Source: Streptomyces sp. TRM49041
Lineage (GTDB): Bacteria; Actinomycetota; Actinomycetes; Streptomycetales; Streptomycetaceae
Direction: 5' to 3'
DNA length: 39,443 bases
Assembly (NCBI RefSeq): GCF_008271805.1
Contig: NZ_VSRY01000013.1
Location: 1-39,443, forward strand
The notes under the pieces were generated by a model. The model was given only the letters and a program-made list of their open reading frames with translations. It did not search any database and was not told the DNA's origin. Shown piece after piece: positions 26,922 through 35,735 of this stretch. Each line of letters starts with the position of its first letter. The first letter of the stretch is position 1. Position numbers and translations under genes: made by a program.

Positions 26922-28580
26922 ATGGAGGAACAGGGCGGGATCACCGTGCGGCGGGCGCTGGAGCTGCCCGGGCTGCGCGGCGGGCTCCCGGAGGTGGTGG
27001 CGGGCGCCGACCGGCTGCACCGCACGGTCCGCTGGGTGCACGCCGGTGAGGTGCCGAACATCGCGTCGCTCCTGAAGGGCGGCGAACTGCTGCTCACGAC
27101 CGGGATCGGGATCGGTGCGCGTCCGGCCGAGCAGCGGGCGTTCGTACGACGGCTGGCTGAGCGCGGGATCGCCGCGCTGGTCGTGGAGCTGGGGCCGCGG
27201 TTCACCCGGCTGCCCGGGGCACTCGTGGAGAGCGCCCGGGCGGCGGGCCTGCCGCTGGTCCAGCTGCACCGGGAGGTGCCGTTCGTCTCGGTGACGGAAG
27301 AGGTCCACACCGAGATCGTCAACGGGCACTACGCGCTGCTGCGGCAGGCCGAGGACGTGCACCGGCAGTGCACAGAGGCGCTCCTCGGGGGCGGCGGCGT
27401 GCCGCATGTGCTGCGGATCCTGGCGGGATTCGCGGGCAACCCGGTGTTCCTGGAGGCCGCCGACGGCCGGCTCCTGTACGCGGCGGAGGGGACACCATGG
27501 ACACCGGGGACACCGTGCGCGGACCCGCTCCAGGTGTGGGAGGGCCTGCGCGGCCGGCGGTCGGGGGCCCCGGAGGCACGGCCCGCCGGATCCGTACTCG
27601 TCGACGTACCGGGCGGTGGCCCCGGCAGCACGGGCTCGGGAGCCGGCGCGGTGCGGGCGCGGCTGGTGCTCCTCGCGGTGGCGGGCCGGCTGCTGCCGGT
27701 GCACCGGATGGCGGCGGAGCGGGCGGCGGGCATCCTCGCGGTCGTCCTCATGCAGGCCCGCCAGGAGGAGGAGCTGGCGGCCCGGGGCCGGGGCGACTTC
27801 CTCACGGACCTCGCCGAGGGGCGGATCGCGGCGGAGGACGCGGCGGCACAGGCCCGGGTCCTCGGCTTCAAGCCGGGGGACGGGCCGCTGCTGCCGGTCG
27901 TCATGCGGCTCGCCGCCGAGCACGCGCCCGCGGGCGGGTGGGCGCTGCTGGCGCGGGCGGTGGCCGAGGAGCTGTCGCCGGTCGGCGTGCCGGTCCTGGT
28001 GGGCGTCCGCCCGGTGGAGGGCCGTGTGCCGCTGCTCCTGGGGCTGCGTACCGAGTCCGAGCGCACCGCCGTCGCGGACCGGGTGGCCGCCGCGCTCAGG
28101 ACCGGCGTGGAGCGCGCGGGCCTCGACCGCTCCGGTGGTCACCCGCCGGTCGTCGTCGTGGGCGTCGCGGGCGGCTGGGCGGCGGCGTCCGCCGGGCTCC
28201 GGCACGCGGCGGAGACGGCCACGGCCGCGCAGGGTCTGCCCGAGCGCCCCTGGCACGACGCGCGGAGCCTGGACGTCGACCTGCTGCTGTGGCGGCTGCA
28301 CCGCCATGACGAGACGGCGCTGGCGGCGTTCGTGGACCGCACGATCGGACCGCTGCGCGCGCACGACGCGGCGTCACGCAGCCCGCTGCTTCCCACCTTG
28401 GAGACGTACCTGGCCCACGCGGGCCGCAAGGCGGAGACGGCCCGCGAACTCCACCTGAACCGCCAGACCCTCTACAACCGCCTGGCGAGGATCGCCGAAC
28501 TCCTCGGCACGGACCTGGACGACCCCCGGACACTCCTGCCCCTGTCCATGGCCCTGCGCGCCCGCCGCCACGCCCCTTGA
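26922..28580 (+). CDS. PucR family transcriptional regulator
   Basis: A 552-residue regulator with an N-terminal PucR-type sensory domain (about residues 8-130, TVRRALELPGLRGGLPEVVAG and GGELLLTTGIGIG), a long GGDEF-like middle region, and a C-terminal helix-turn-helix. The latter contains the family signature ETARELHLNRQTLYNRLARIAELLG. PucR proteins commonly control purine, amino acid or polyamine catabolism; the target here is not obvious since the neighbours are a glycosidase and a glycosyltransferase. Start ATG 26922 with GGAG nearby. It converges with the GT4 gene. Confidence 0.93.
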   Translation: MEEQGGITVRRALELPGLRGGLPEVVAGADRLHRTVRWVHAGEVPNIASLLKGGELLLTTGIGIGARPAEQRAFVRRLAERGIAALVVELGPRFTRLPGALVESARAAGLPLVQLHREVPFVSVTEEVHTEIVNGHYALLRQAEDVHRQCTEALLGGGGVPHVLRILAGFAGNPVFLEAADGRLLYAAEGTPWTPGTPCADPLQVWEGLRGRRSGAPEARPAGSVLVDVPGGGPGSTGSGAGAVRARLVLLAVAGRLLPVHRMAAERAAGILAVVLMQARQEEELAARGRGDFLTDLAEGRIAAEDAAAQARVLGFKPGDGPLLPVVMRLAAEHAPAGGWALLARAVAEELSPVGVPVLVGVRPVEGRVPLLLGLRTESERTAVADRVAAALRTGVERAGLDRSGGHPPVVVVGVAGGWAAASAGLRHAAETATAAQGLPERPWHDARSLDVDLLLWRLHRHDETALAAFVDRTIGPLRAHDAASRSPLLPTLETYLAHAGRKAETARELHLNRQTLYNRLARIAELLGTDLDDPRTLLPLSMALRARRHAP

Positions 28581-28597
28581 GGCAGGCCCGTGCGCCT

Positions 28598-28617
28598 GCG
28601 CGGCCGGCCGGCCGCGC
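28598..28617. terminator. Perfect palindrome between convergent genes
   Basis: The 20-base perfect palindrome GCGCGGCCGGCCGGCCGCGC, 18 bases after the PucR-type stop. In RNA it would form a hairpin with a minimal loop. It lies in the 120-base gap between convergent genes, so a terminator role is likely. Confidence 0.5.
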
Positions 28618-28639
28618 GGAGCCCCGGTACGCGAGGCCG

Positions 28640-28680
28640 TTGACGGGACGACGCCCCGCCCGGTCGGCCGCGCGCACCAG
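28640..28680. repeat. Partial copy of a dispersed repeat
   Basis: The sequence from ACGGGACGACGCCCCGCCC through the following GGCCGCGCGCACCA closely resembles 32793-32836, where ACGGGACGGCGCCCCGCCC is followed by GGGCCGCGCACCA. Both lie in intergenic gaps. The copy here lacks the long hairpin that accompanies the other. Confidence 0.55.
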
Positions 28681-28700
28681 GACGGTGGGGTTCGGAGGCG

Positions 28701-29795
28701 TCAGCCGCCGTTGCCGCCCCGCGACGCGCACAGTTCGTCGTAGACACTCAGGACCTGCGCGATGGTCTCGTCCTCCGTGGGCCATGTCGCGGCCTGGCGG
28801 TGGCCTGCCTCGGCGAGGGCCGCGCGGCTCGCCGGGTCCGCGAGGAGGCGGGTCACGGCAGCCGCGAGGGCGACCGCGTCGCCGTACGGGACGAGTTCCG
28901 CCGCGTCCCCGACGAGTTCGGGCACACCGCCCACCGCCGTGGCGACGAGCGGCACCCCCAGCCGCAGGGCCTCCTGGGCGAGCGGCGCCCGGGCCTCCCA
29001 CCGGCTGGGGAGCACCGCGACGTCCGCCGCGGCCAACAGCGCGCTGGCGTCCTCGCGGTGACCGAGCAGCCGCACAGGAAGACGCTCGGTGTCGACCCGC
29101 CGCTCCAGCGCGTCCCGCCGGGTGCCCTCCCCGGCGACGGCGACCAGCGGCACCGGGTCGTGGCCGAGCCACCGCCGCGACGCGTCCAGCAGTGTGTCGT
29201 GCCCGCGGTGCGGCTCCAGTGGACCGGCGGTCACGACCAACGGCCGGTCGACGGCCCCCAGTTCTGCCCGCGCCTTCTCACCGGGCAGGTCGGCGAGCCC
29301 GCACGGCGGCGGCATGGTGACGGGACCGAGGCGGGCGTCGCGGGCGCCCCGCCGCCGCGCCCGGTCGACGAGCTCCGAAGACGTGGCGAGTACGACGGCC
29401 GCCGCCCGAACGGCCTTCCGCTCCATGAACCGCAGCAGCTGCCTGCGCGCACCCTCGACGTGCGGCCGGGTGTGCCACGTGACGACGAGCGGCACGTGCT
29501 GCGCGGCGAGCGCCAGACCGGACCGGACCGCCGCGTTCAGCCCGTGCGCGTGGACGACGTCGGCGTCCGCGCAGGCGGCCCGCAGCGCGCCCACGGACAG
29601 CGGGTCGCTGCGGCGCGGTACGGGCACGAAGTGGGCCCCGGCGCCGAGGAAGTCGTAGTCGTGGTCCAGCTCGGCGGGGGCGCACACGGTCACCCGCACG
29701 CCCCTCGCCACGAGCCCCGCGGCCAGTGATCTGACATGAGCGCTGCTGCCCGCGCTGCCGCCGCCCAGCACTTGGACCGTACGCAGCTGTGTCAC
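28701..29795 (-). CDS. Glycosyltransferase family 4 protein
   Basis: A GT-B fold retaining glycosyltransferase of 364 residues that transfers a sugar from a nucleotide donor, acceptor unknown. Seen: the N-terminal glycine-rich loop VLGGGSAGSSAHVRSLAAGL, the HAHGLNAA acceptor-side segment, and the donor-binding half with LVVTAGPLEPHRGHDTLL, VAVLPSRWEARAPLAQEALRLGVPLVATAVGG and the final helix. In GT4 the EX7E motif lies in this last region; here EARAPLAQE matches. Start GTG 29795. The MraY/WecA-like gene is 112 bases upstream on the same strand, so both may serve one cell-envelope glycoconjugate (inference). Confidence 0.9.
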   Translation of the reverse strand: MTQLRTVQVLGGGSAGSSAHVRSLAAGLVARGVRVTVCAPAELDHDYDFLGAGAHFVPVPRRSDPLSVGALRAACADADVVHAHGLNAAVRSGLALAAQHVPLVVTWHTRPHVEGARRQLLRFMERKAVRAAAVVLATSSELVDRARRRGARDARLGPVTMPPPCGLADLPGEKARAELGAVDRPLVVTAGPLEPHRGHDTLLDASRRWLGHDPVPLVAVAGEGTRRDALERRVDTERLPVRLLGHREDASALLAAADVAVLPSRWEARAPLAQEALRLGVPLVATAVGGVPELVGDAAELVPYGDAVALAAAVTRLLADPASRAALAEAGHRQAATWPTEDETIAQVLSVYDELCASRGGNGG

Positions 29796-29907
29796 GCGCT
29801 CAAGGATGCCAGCCCGTACGCACGTTCCGGCACCGGCGCTCGGACCCGCTCCGCCGCATCCCGCGACATTCCGGCGCGCAACGGCGTGACCTCGCCGCCG
29901 GGATCAC

Positions 29908-30649
29908 TCACACGGGTGAACGCGCGAGCCGGCTGACGGTACCGCCGTTGACGGCCGCCGTGACGAGCGCGGCGGCGTGCAGCGTGAGCCCGAGCCGCCC
30001 GTTGCCGGCGGCCACGGCCACCCCGAGAGCCGCGCCGAGAGCGTGCGCCCCGGTGTCGCCCAGCATGGTCCGCTCCCCCAGGTCGTCGGCGACGACGGCC
30101 GCGGCAGCGCCCATGGGGGCGGCGGCGAGCGGCCCGCCCCGCACGAGGCCGGGCACCCCGAGGGCGAACACGGCCAGGGCGGCCCGCCCGGGCCGTACGT
30201 CCACGAGGTTGACGAGATGGGCGGTGCCGGCGACCACCACCCCGGCGAGCAGCCTGTCCAGCGGCCGTTCCCTGAGCAGCGCGCCCGCGGCGAGCCCGGC
30301 GGCGCCGATCCCGAACAGTTTGACGGCCCCGGCTGGTGACCTCGCCGTCCCGCAGCGCGCCCAGGTGGGCCCGGAAACCGCGCCGGTGGTCGCCGTCGAG
30401 GTCGTCGTACGCCCCGCAGGCCGCCGCCGCGAGGGTCGCCAGCACGGCGGCGCCCCGCTCGCGGCACGGCAGCGCGCCCAGCGCGGTGCCGACGGCGACG
30501 GCCGGCGCCGCGTACAGGTCGACGGTCCGCCCGGCGTGGTTGGTCCGCTCCCAGGCAGCCCGTCGGCGCCGCCGCAGCCCCGCGTGTACGGCGCGGGTGG
30601 CCACGGCGGCCGTCCCGAACGCCGCGGCCGCCCTCGTAAGATTCCCCAT
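29908..30649 (-). pseudogene. MraY/WecA-like membrane phosphotransferase with a +1 frameshift
   Basis: A polyprenyl-phosphate sugar phosphotransferase-like membrane protein (glycosyl transferase family 4, PF00953 type). The N-terminal part runs from ATG 30649 (MGNLTRAAAAFGTAAVATRA) to GALRDGEVTS. The remainder continues in another frame as GAVKLFGIGAAG, then LVNLVDVRPGRA and DDLGERTMLGDTGAHALG, to TGA 29908. The span is 742 bases, one more than a multiple of three, and deleting one G at about 30331-30332 restores a continuous protein of 246 residues. The AYDDLDGD and LGDTGAH motifs are those of the family. It may be a real inactivating mutation or a sequencing error. It follows recN after 29 bases. 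Confidence 0.8.
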
Positions 30650-30678
30650 CACGCAGAGCACCCTACGAGGGGCTGGTG

Positions 30679-32409
30679 TCAGACGTCCGCCCGGGCGGTG
30701 GCCAGCAGTTCCTCGGCGTGCGCCCGTGCCGTCTCGGAGTCCTCCTGCCCGGCGAGCATCCGCGACAGCTCCCGCACCCGGTCCTCGCCCTCGAGGACGG
30801 TGACGCCGGACCTCGTGACGGACCCGTCGTCGGTCTTCTCGACCAGCAGCTGGCGGTCGGCGAACGCCGCGACCTGCGGCAGGTGCGTGACCACCACGAC
30901 CTGCGCCGACTTGGCGAGCTTGGCGAGCCGCCGCCCGATCTCCACGGCCGCCTTGCCGCCGACACCCGCGTCCACCTCGTCGAACAGATAGGTGGGCACG
31001 GGGTCGGTACCCGCGAAGACGACCTCGACGGCGAGCATCACGCGGGACAGCTCACCGCCCGAGGCGCCCTTGGCGATCGGCCTGGGCGGGGCGCCCGGGT
31101 GCGGGGCGAGCAGCAGCTCGACCTCGTCGGCGCCCGCCGGCCCGTACGCCACCGTCCGGCCACCGACCTCGACACCGTCCGGGTCCTCGGTCTGCCGGAT
31201 CGCGAACGACACGCGCGCGTGCGGCATGGCCAGCGACGCCAGCTCGGCGGTGACGGCGTCGGCGAACCGGGCAGCCGCCTCCGTCCGCGCGTCGGTCAGG
31301 GCCTCGGCGAGGCCGGACAGTTCGGCGCGCAGTGCGTCCCGTTCGGCGGTGAGCTCGCCGATGCGGTCGTCGTCGCCGTCCAGTTCGGTGAGCCGGGCCG
31401 CGCTCTCCTGGGCCCAGGAGAGTACGGCGTCGATGTCCGTGCCGTACTTGCGGGTCAGCCCGGTCAGCGCGGCGCGCCGCTCCTCCACGGCTGCCAGGCG
31501 GCGCGGGTCGGCGTCCAGGTTGTCCGCGTACCCGGCGAGTTCGCCGGCCACGTCGGCGAGGAGGATCGAGATCTCACCGATCCGGTCGGCGAGCACGGCG
31601 AGGGCGGGGTCGTGGGACCGTACGCCCTCCAGGCCGCGCCCCGCACCGGCGACGAGGGTCGTCGCGTCGACCGCCTCCGGGTCCTCGGGGTTGCCCGCGA
31701 GCGCGCCGTGCGCGAGCGCGGCGGCGGAGGCGAGGGCCTCGGCGTGGCCCAGCCGCTCGGCCTCGGCGGCGAGTTCGACATCCTCCCCGGCACGCGGCTC
31801 GACCGCCTCGATCTCCGCGAGCCCGAACCGCAGCAGGTCGGCCTCCTGCGCCCGCTCCCGGGCCCGGGTCGTCAGCTCGTCCAGCTCCGCGTTGAGCGCC
31901 CGCAGCCGCCGGTAGGCCTCGCTGTAGGCGGCGAGCGGCACGGCCACGGCGTCGCCCGCGTACCGGTCCAGCGCGCCGCGCTGCCGGGCGGGCTTCAGCA
32001 GCCCCTGCTGGTCGGTCTGGCCGTGCACGGCGACGAGGTCGTCGGCCAGCTCGGCGAGCAGCCCGACGGGCACGCTGCGGCCGCCCAGGTGCGCGCGGGA
32101 GCGGCCCTCGGCGGAGACGGTACGGCTGATGAGCAGCGCCCCCTCGTCGAGGTCGGCGCCCGCGTCCTGGGCGCGGCGTGCGGCCGCGCCGTCCGGCACG
32201 ACCCCGACCCGTCCCTCGACGACGGCGGACGGCGCGCCGATCCGCACCAGGGCCGGGTCGGCGCGCCCGCCGAGCAGCAGCCCCAGGCTCGTCACCACCA
32301 TGGTCTTGCCCGCACCGGTCTCGCCCGTCACCGCGGTGAACCCGGGTGACAGCTCGACCACCGCGTCGTCGATGACTCCGAGCGACCGTATCCGCATCTC
32401 CTCCAACAC
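30679..32409 (-). CDS. recN: DNA repair protein RecN
   Basis: An SMC-like ATPase that acts at DNA double-strand breaks in recombination repair. In 576 residues: the N-terminal MRIRSLGVIDDAVVELSPG and Walker A GETGAGKT, a long central coiled-coil region (EERRAALTGL, TELDGDDDRIGELTAERDALRAEL), then the C-terminal ABC signature ASGGELSRVMLA, Walker B PTYLFDEVDAGVGG and THLPQVAAFAD. The start is GTG 32409 (MLEEMRIRS), with AAGG 8 bases upstream; ATG 32397 is less likely, since its GGAGG is too close. A 438-base gap separates it from nadK. The actinobacterial order tlyA-nadK-recN is conserved. Confidence 0.97.
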   Translation of the reverse strand: MLEEMRIRSLGVIDDAVVELSPGFTAVTGETGAGKTMVVTSLGLLLGGRADPALVRIGAPSAVVEGRVGVVPDGAAARRAQDAGADLDEGALLISRTVSAEGRSRAHLGGRSVPVGLLAELADDLVAVHGQTDQQGLLKPARQRGALDRYAGDAVAVPLAAYSEAYRRLRALNAELDELTTRARERAQEADLLRFGLAEIEAVEPRAGEDVELAAEAERLGHAEALASAAALAHGALAGNPEDPEAVDATTLVAGAGRGLEGVRSHDPALAVLADRIGEISILLADVAGELAGYADNLDADPRRLAAVEERRAALTGLTRKYGTDIDAVLSWAQESAARLTELDGDDDRIGELTAERDALRAELSGLAEALTDARTEAAARFADAVTAELASLAMPHARVSFAIRQTEDPDGVEVGGRTVAYGPAGADEVELLLAPHPGAPPRPIAKGASGGELSRVMLAVEVVFAGTDPVPTYLFDEVDAGVGGKAAVEIGRRLAKLAKSAQVVVVTHLPQVAAFADRQLLVEKTDDGSVTRSGVTVLEGEDRVRELSRMLAGQEDSETARAHAEELLATARADV

Positions 32410-32744
32410 GGGGAAGACCTTACGAGGTCCCGCCCCCACAACGCGACGGCCCCCGCCCCGCGCCGCAGAACCCGCAGGTGGACACCGCCACGTATCACCC
32501 ACGGGGGTGGCCCGCTCCGCCTCTCTCGCCCCTCTCGCCCCGCGCCCGGCGCCCGGCACCGCCGCCCGAGCGCCGAGGGCGGGGCCTGTTCCGGGCAACC
32601 GCCGGGTGGGCTCCGACGCGGGTGCGGCGAGCCCAGCACCGCCCGCCCTCCCCCGCCCTCCTGCCGCCGCTCCGGCGTCGCGTCCGTGCCGCAGGCGGTC
32701 CCCCTGTCCCCTCGCGGTGCGGCGCTACGCCGGGGTCGGGATCC

Positions 32745-32836
32745 CGTCCCGTTGTGGGCATGCGTTCCGCCGGGGCGGAACGGATGGGCACAACGGGACG
32801 GCGCCCCGCCCAGAGGGCCGCGCACCACGCGGTGGG
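32745..32836. repeat. Long imperfect hairpin and dispersed repeat in the nadK-recN gap
   Basis: The 438-base gap 32410-32847 holds no convincing gene. Its main structure is a stem of CGTCCCGTTGTG (32745-32756) with 32789-32800 and, inside, CGTTCCGC (32763-32770) with 32775-32782. After it, to 32836, comes sequence shared with 28640-28680. Similar hairpins are, from memory, frequent between Streptomyces genes. It could end nadK transcription or stabilise RNA. Confidence 0.65.
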
Positions 32837-32847
32837 TCGCGCACGCC

Positions 32848-33762
32848 CTAGTGCGGCGCCCCCCGCCACCCCGAAACCGGCAGCGCGAACTTCGCGACGA
32901 GCCGGTCCGAGAAGGACGCGTGGTGGAGCCGGGCGAGCCGCACCGGCACGGAGCCGCGCCGGATCTCCACCCGCGCCCCCGCCGGCAGCGTGACGGTGCG
33001 CCGCCCGTCGCACCACAGCACCCCGTCCGGGGTGTGCGGCTCCACCTCCACCGCCAGCACCGAATCAGGCGTGGTCACCAGCGGCTTGGCGAACAGCGCG
33101 TGGGCGCCGATCGGGACCATCAGCAGTGCCTCCACCTCCGGCCAGATGACTGGCCCGCCCGCCGAGAAGGCGTACGCGGTGGACCCGGTCGGGGTCGCGC
33201 AGATCACCCCGTCGCAGCCGAAGCCCGTCACCGGCCGCCCGTCGATCGCGAGGACGACCTCCAGCATCCGCTCGGGCGCCACCTTCTGCACGGCGGCCTC
33301 GTTCAGCGCCCAGTTGGTGTGCAGGACGTCGCCGTTGTCGTAGACGACGACGTCGAGGGTCATGCGCTCCTCGACCTCGTACGCGCGCGTGACAACCCGG
33401 TCGACGACCTTGTCGAGGTCGTCGCGCTCCGCCTCCGCGAGGAAGCCGACCCGCCCGAGGTTGACGCCGAGCATGGGCACGCCGGACGCGCGGGCGAACT
33501 CGGCGCCGCGCAGCAGCGTCCCGTCACCGCCGAGCACGATGAGCAGTTCGCAGCCGTCGAGGACGCCCGGGGTCGCTTCGGGGACGGTCTCCACAGCGGC
33601 CGGCAGCGGCAGGTCGGCGGCCTCGGAGGCCAGGACGCGTACGCCGATGCCGCAGCGCAGCAGCCCGAGGACGACGAGCTCGGCGCTGCGCACGGCGGCC
33701 GGCCGCCCCGTGTGCGCGAGCAGGAAGACGGTACGCGGTGCTGAACTCGGTGCTGAACTCAA
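32848..33762 (-). CDS. nadK: NAD kinase
   Basis: Phosphorylates NAD to NADP using ATP or polyphosphate. The 304-residue protein has the catalytic LIVLGGDGTLLRGAE (GGDGT motif), GVNLGRVGFLAE, the NE-containing ALNEAAV and the GCDGVICATPTGSTAYAFSAGGP segment that defines the family. Start TTG 33762 overlaps the tlyA stop by 4 bases (TTGA). The first residues, SSAPSSAP, come from a direct duplication of 12 bases, so the N-terminus is recently altered and not conserved. It lies between tlyA and recN in the conserved order. Confidence 0.96.
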   Translation of the reverse strand: MSSAPSSAPRTVFLLAHTGRPAAVRSAELVVLGLLRCGIGVRVLASEAADLPLPAAVETVPEATPGVLDGCELLIVLGGDGTLLRGAEFARASGVPMLGVNLGRVGFLAEAERDDLDKVVDRVVTRAYEVEERMTLDVVVYDNGDVLHTNWALNEAAVQKVAPERMLEVVLAIDGRPVTGFGCDGVICATPTGSTAYAFSAGGPVIWPEVEALLMVPIGAHALFAKPLVTTPDSVLAVEVEPHTPDGVLWCDGRRTVTLPAGARVEIRRGSVPVRLARLHHASFSDRLVAKFALPVSGWRGAPH

Positions 33763-34574
33763 CGAGGTCCCTCCGCCACGGCACGCTCGATGTCGGCCGG
33801 ATCAAGTGCGGGCGCCCCTGCCCGCAGCCACAGAAAGTACTCGACGTTGCCGGACGGGCCGGGCAGGGGGCTCGCGGTGACGCCCAGGACGCCGAGCCCG
33901 AGCTCGCCCGCCTGCCGCGCCACGTTCCGCACGGCCTCGGCGCGCAGCTCCGGGCTGCGGACCACGCCGCCACTGCCCAGCCGCTCCTTGCCGACCTCGA
34001 ACTGCGGCTTGACCATCAGCACGAGATCGGCGCCGGGCGCGGCCACCCCGGCGAGCGCGGGCAGCACGAGACCGAGCGGGATGAAGGACAGGTCCCCGAC
34101 GACCAGGTCCACCGCCTCCCCGTCCAATACGTCGAGCGTCAACTCACGCACATTCGTACGGTCCTTGACCGTGACGCGTTCATCGCTCCGCAGGGACCAG
34201 GCGAGCTGGCCGTAGCCGACGTCGACGGCGACGACGTGGGCGGCGCCGTTGCGCAGCAGTACGTCGGTGAACCCGCCGGTGGACGCCCCGGCGTCGAGCG
34301 CCCGCCGCCCCTCGACCTTCAGTCCGTTCGGTACGAAGGCGGCGAGGGCTCCGGCGAGTTTGTGGCCGCCGCGCGACACGTAGTCGGGGTCGCTGTCGTC
34401 CTGGGTGACGACGACGGCGGCGGCCGTCTCGACCTGGGTGGCGGGCTTGGTGGCGGTGGTGCCGCCGACGGTCACCCGCCCCGCCGCGATCAGCTGGCTC
34501 GCGTGTTCGCGCGAGCGGGCGAGCTTGCGGCGTACAAGCTCGGCGTCGAGACGGCGGCGTGCCACTCCTGCCAC
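33759..34574 (-). CDS. tlyA: TlyA family rRNA 2'-O-methyltransferase (16S/23S)
   Basis: Methylates ribose in 16S and 23S rRNA; in mycobacteria loss causes capreomycin resistance. The 271-residue protein has an N-terminal S4 RNA-binding domain (RRRLDAELVRRKLARSREHASQLI), then the FtsJ-type methyltransferase with SRGGHKLAGAL, the SAM-binding LDAGASTGGFTDVLL, VDVGYGQLAW and MVKPQFEVGKE. GTG 34574 is the start with AGGAG 11 bases upstream; GTG 34565 is an alternative. It may have haemolysin-like annotation elsewhere, but the methyltransferase motifs are clear. Coupled to nadK. Confidence 0.95.
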   Translation of the reverse strand: MAGVARRRLDAELVRRKLARSREHASQLIAAGRVTVGGTTATKPATQVETAAAVVVTQDDSDPDYVSRGGHKLAGALAAFVPNGLKVEGRRALDAGASTGGFTDVLLRNGAAHVVAVDVGYGQLAWSLRSDERVTVKDRTNVRELTLDVLDGEAVDLVVGDLSFIPLGLVLPALAGVAAPGADLVLMVKPQFEVGKERLGSGGVVRSPELRAEAVRNVARQAGELGLGVLGVTASPLPGPSGNVEYFLWLRAGAPALDPADIERAVAEGPR

Positions 34575-34581
34575 GTTGGGT

Positions 34582-35040
34582 TCAGCTCCTGTGCTCGTTC
34601 GGGGATCCCGGCCGGGGGTGTGCGTCCAGCGCGGTCAGCGTGTCGCGCAGCCCCCCGTGTACATCCTCGTACACCTCCAGGTGTTCGTCCGCCGGGAGGT
34701 GATCGGCATCACCGAGCCGCTCCAGCAGGGCGTCGACCTCAGGGTGCCCGGTCGCCGTCCGCTCGACGCCGAGGGGTGAGGGCACGGCGGGCTCGTCCGT
34801 CCGGTCGTGCCCGTGTTCGGCGTCCTCTCCAGCGGCGTCGGCGGCGGAGAGCCCCTCCGTCCCGTTCGGGGTACCCGGGGCGTTCACCGTCCGTAGCGCC
34901 GCCGGGAGCTCCTCCGGCCGCGCAGCGGGCCCACGGTGCGCCCCTGGCCCGTCGGCCGCCGGCACCCGGCCGACGGGCTCAGGGGCGGCCCCGACGGCCT
35001 CCTCGGGGGTCGCCGGCTGTCCGGGCATGGCGTGGTTCAT
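34582..35040 (-). CDS. Conserved small acidic protein of unknown function
   Basis: A 152-residue protein. The first 100 residues are disordered and Ala/Pro/Gly-rich. The C-terminal 45 residues look folded and conserved (GHPEVDALLERLGDADHLPADEHLEVYEDVHGGL), predicted as two helices. It precedes tlyA by 7 bases on the same strand, and I recall a similar small protein at this position in other actinobacteria. Start ATG 35040. It is divergent from the SCP2-like gene with only 42 bases in between, so their promoters must overlap. Function unknown. Confidence 0.75.
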   Translation of the reverse strand: MNHAMPGQPATPEEAVGAAPEPVGRVPAADGPGAHRGPAARPEELPAALRTVNAPGTPNGTEGLSAADAAGEDAEHGHDRTDEPAVPSPLGVERTATGHPEVDALLERLGDADHLPADEHLEVYEDVHGGLRDTLTALDAHPRPGSPNEHRS

Positions 35041-35082
35041 GAGCCGACGCTACCGCGAAGCCCCGGTGTACGGTCGGTCACG

Positions 35083-35430
35083 ATGGCCACGATCGAGGAG
35101 TGCCGCGCGGCACTCGACACCCTCGCGGGGAACCTGGCGCGTTCGGAAGGCGGCGTGCGGACGGCCGCGGCCGGGCGTCGTACGGTCAGCTGCCACCTCA
35201 CCGACCTGGACGTGACGTTCACGGGCAGCCTCCTGGCAGGCCGGATCGAGGTGCTGGAGCAGTTGGAAGGACCACCGCGTGAGCGGGCGCGGGTCCGCCT
35301 CGCGATGTCCGGTGACGACCTGCTGGCGCTGGTACGCGGAGAGCTGGACTTCGCGCGGGCCTGGGCGTCGGGCCGGGTCGGGCTGGAGGCCGGGGTCCTG
35401 GACCTGCTGCGTCTGCGGTCACTTCTGTAG
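35083..35430 (+). CDS. SCP2 sterol-binding domain-like protein
   Basis: A 115-residue protein similar to the SCP2 lipid-binding fold: an N-terminal helix (MATIEECRAALDTLAGNLA), a central beta-sheet (TVSCHLTDLDVTFTGSL), then RVRLAMSGDDLLALVRGELDFARAWASGRVGL with the characteristic SGDDLLAL and W-containing turn. These proteins bind hydrophobic ligands; none is known here. Start ATG 35083. It ends before a degraded permease fragment on the other strand. Confidence 0.75.
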   Translation: MATIEECRAALDTLAGNLARSEGGVRTAAAGRRTVSCHLTDLDVTFTGSLLAGRIEVLEQLEGPPRERARVRLAMSGDDLLALVRGELDFARAWASGRVGLEAGVLDLLRLRSLL

Positions 35431-35528
35431 CGCCGCCACTCTGTAGCGCCGCCACCCGTGCCCCGCGCCCCGCGCCCCCGCCGGGACGACGAGCGGAGTA
35501 CCCGTCCAGGGGCCGTCGATGACCTGCG

Positions 35529-35735
35529 GCGCAGGCCGAAGACCCGCTCGACCAGCTCGGCGTCGACGTACCCGTACAGCGCGCCGGTCGCGGACACGAC
35601 GACGGCAGCGGCGCCCGCGTCCACACCCATGAGCCCCGGCTCGGCGAGCGGGTTTCGGGTGAGGACCCGCATCACGGCGCCGGACAGTCCGAGCGCGACA
35701 CCGGCGAGCAGCCCGGCGACGCGCACGGAACGCCG
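35529..35735 (-). pseudogene. Remnant of a FecCD-type iron-siderophore permease
   Basis: The minus strand encodes RVAGLLAGVALGLSGAVMRVLTRNPLAEPGLMGVDAGAA, the unmistakable start of the second and third helices of a BtuC/FecCD permease (consensus LTRNPLADPGLLGVNAGA). The first membrane helix and everything after about 65 residues are absent, and the frame then runs antisense through the SCP2-like gene. No upstream or downstream transporter genes remain. It is a decayed fragment in the 439-base gap 35431-35869; nothing else was seen there. Confidence 0.7.

Noticed and set aside
25782..28364. 860-codon open frame on the minus strand
   Set aside because: It is antisense to the GH15 and PucR-type genes, both with unmistakable motifs.
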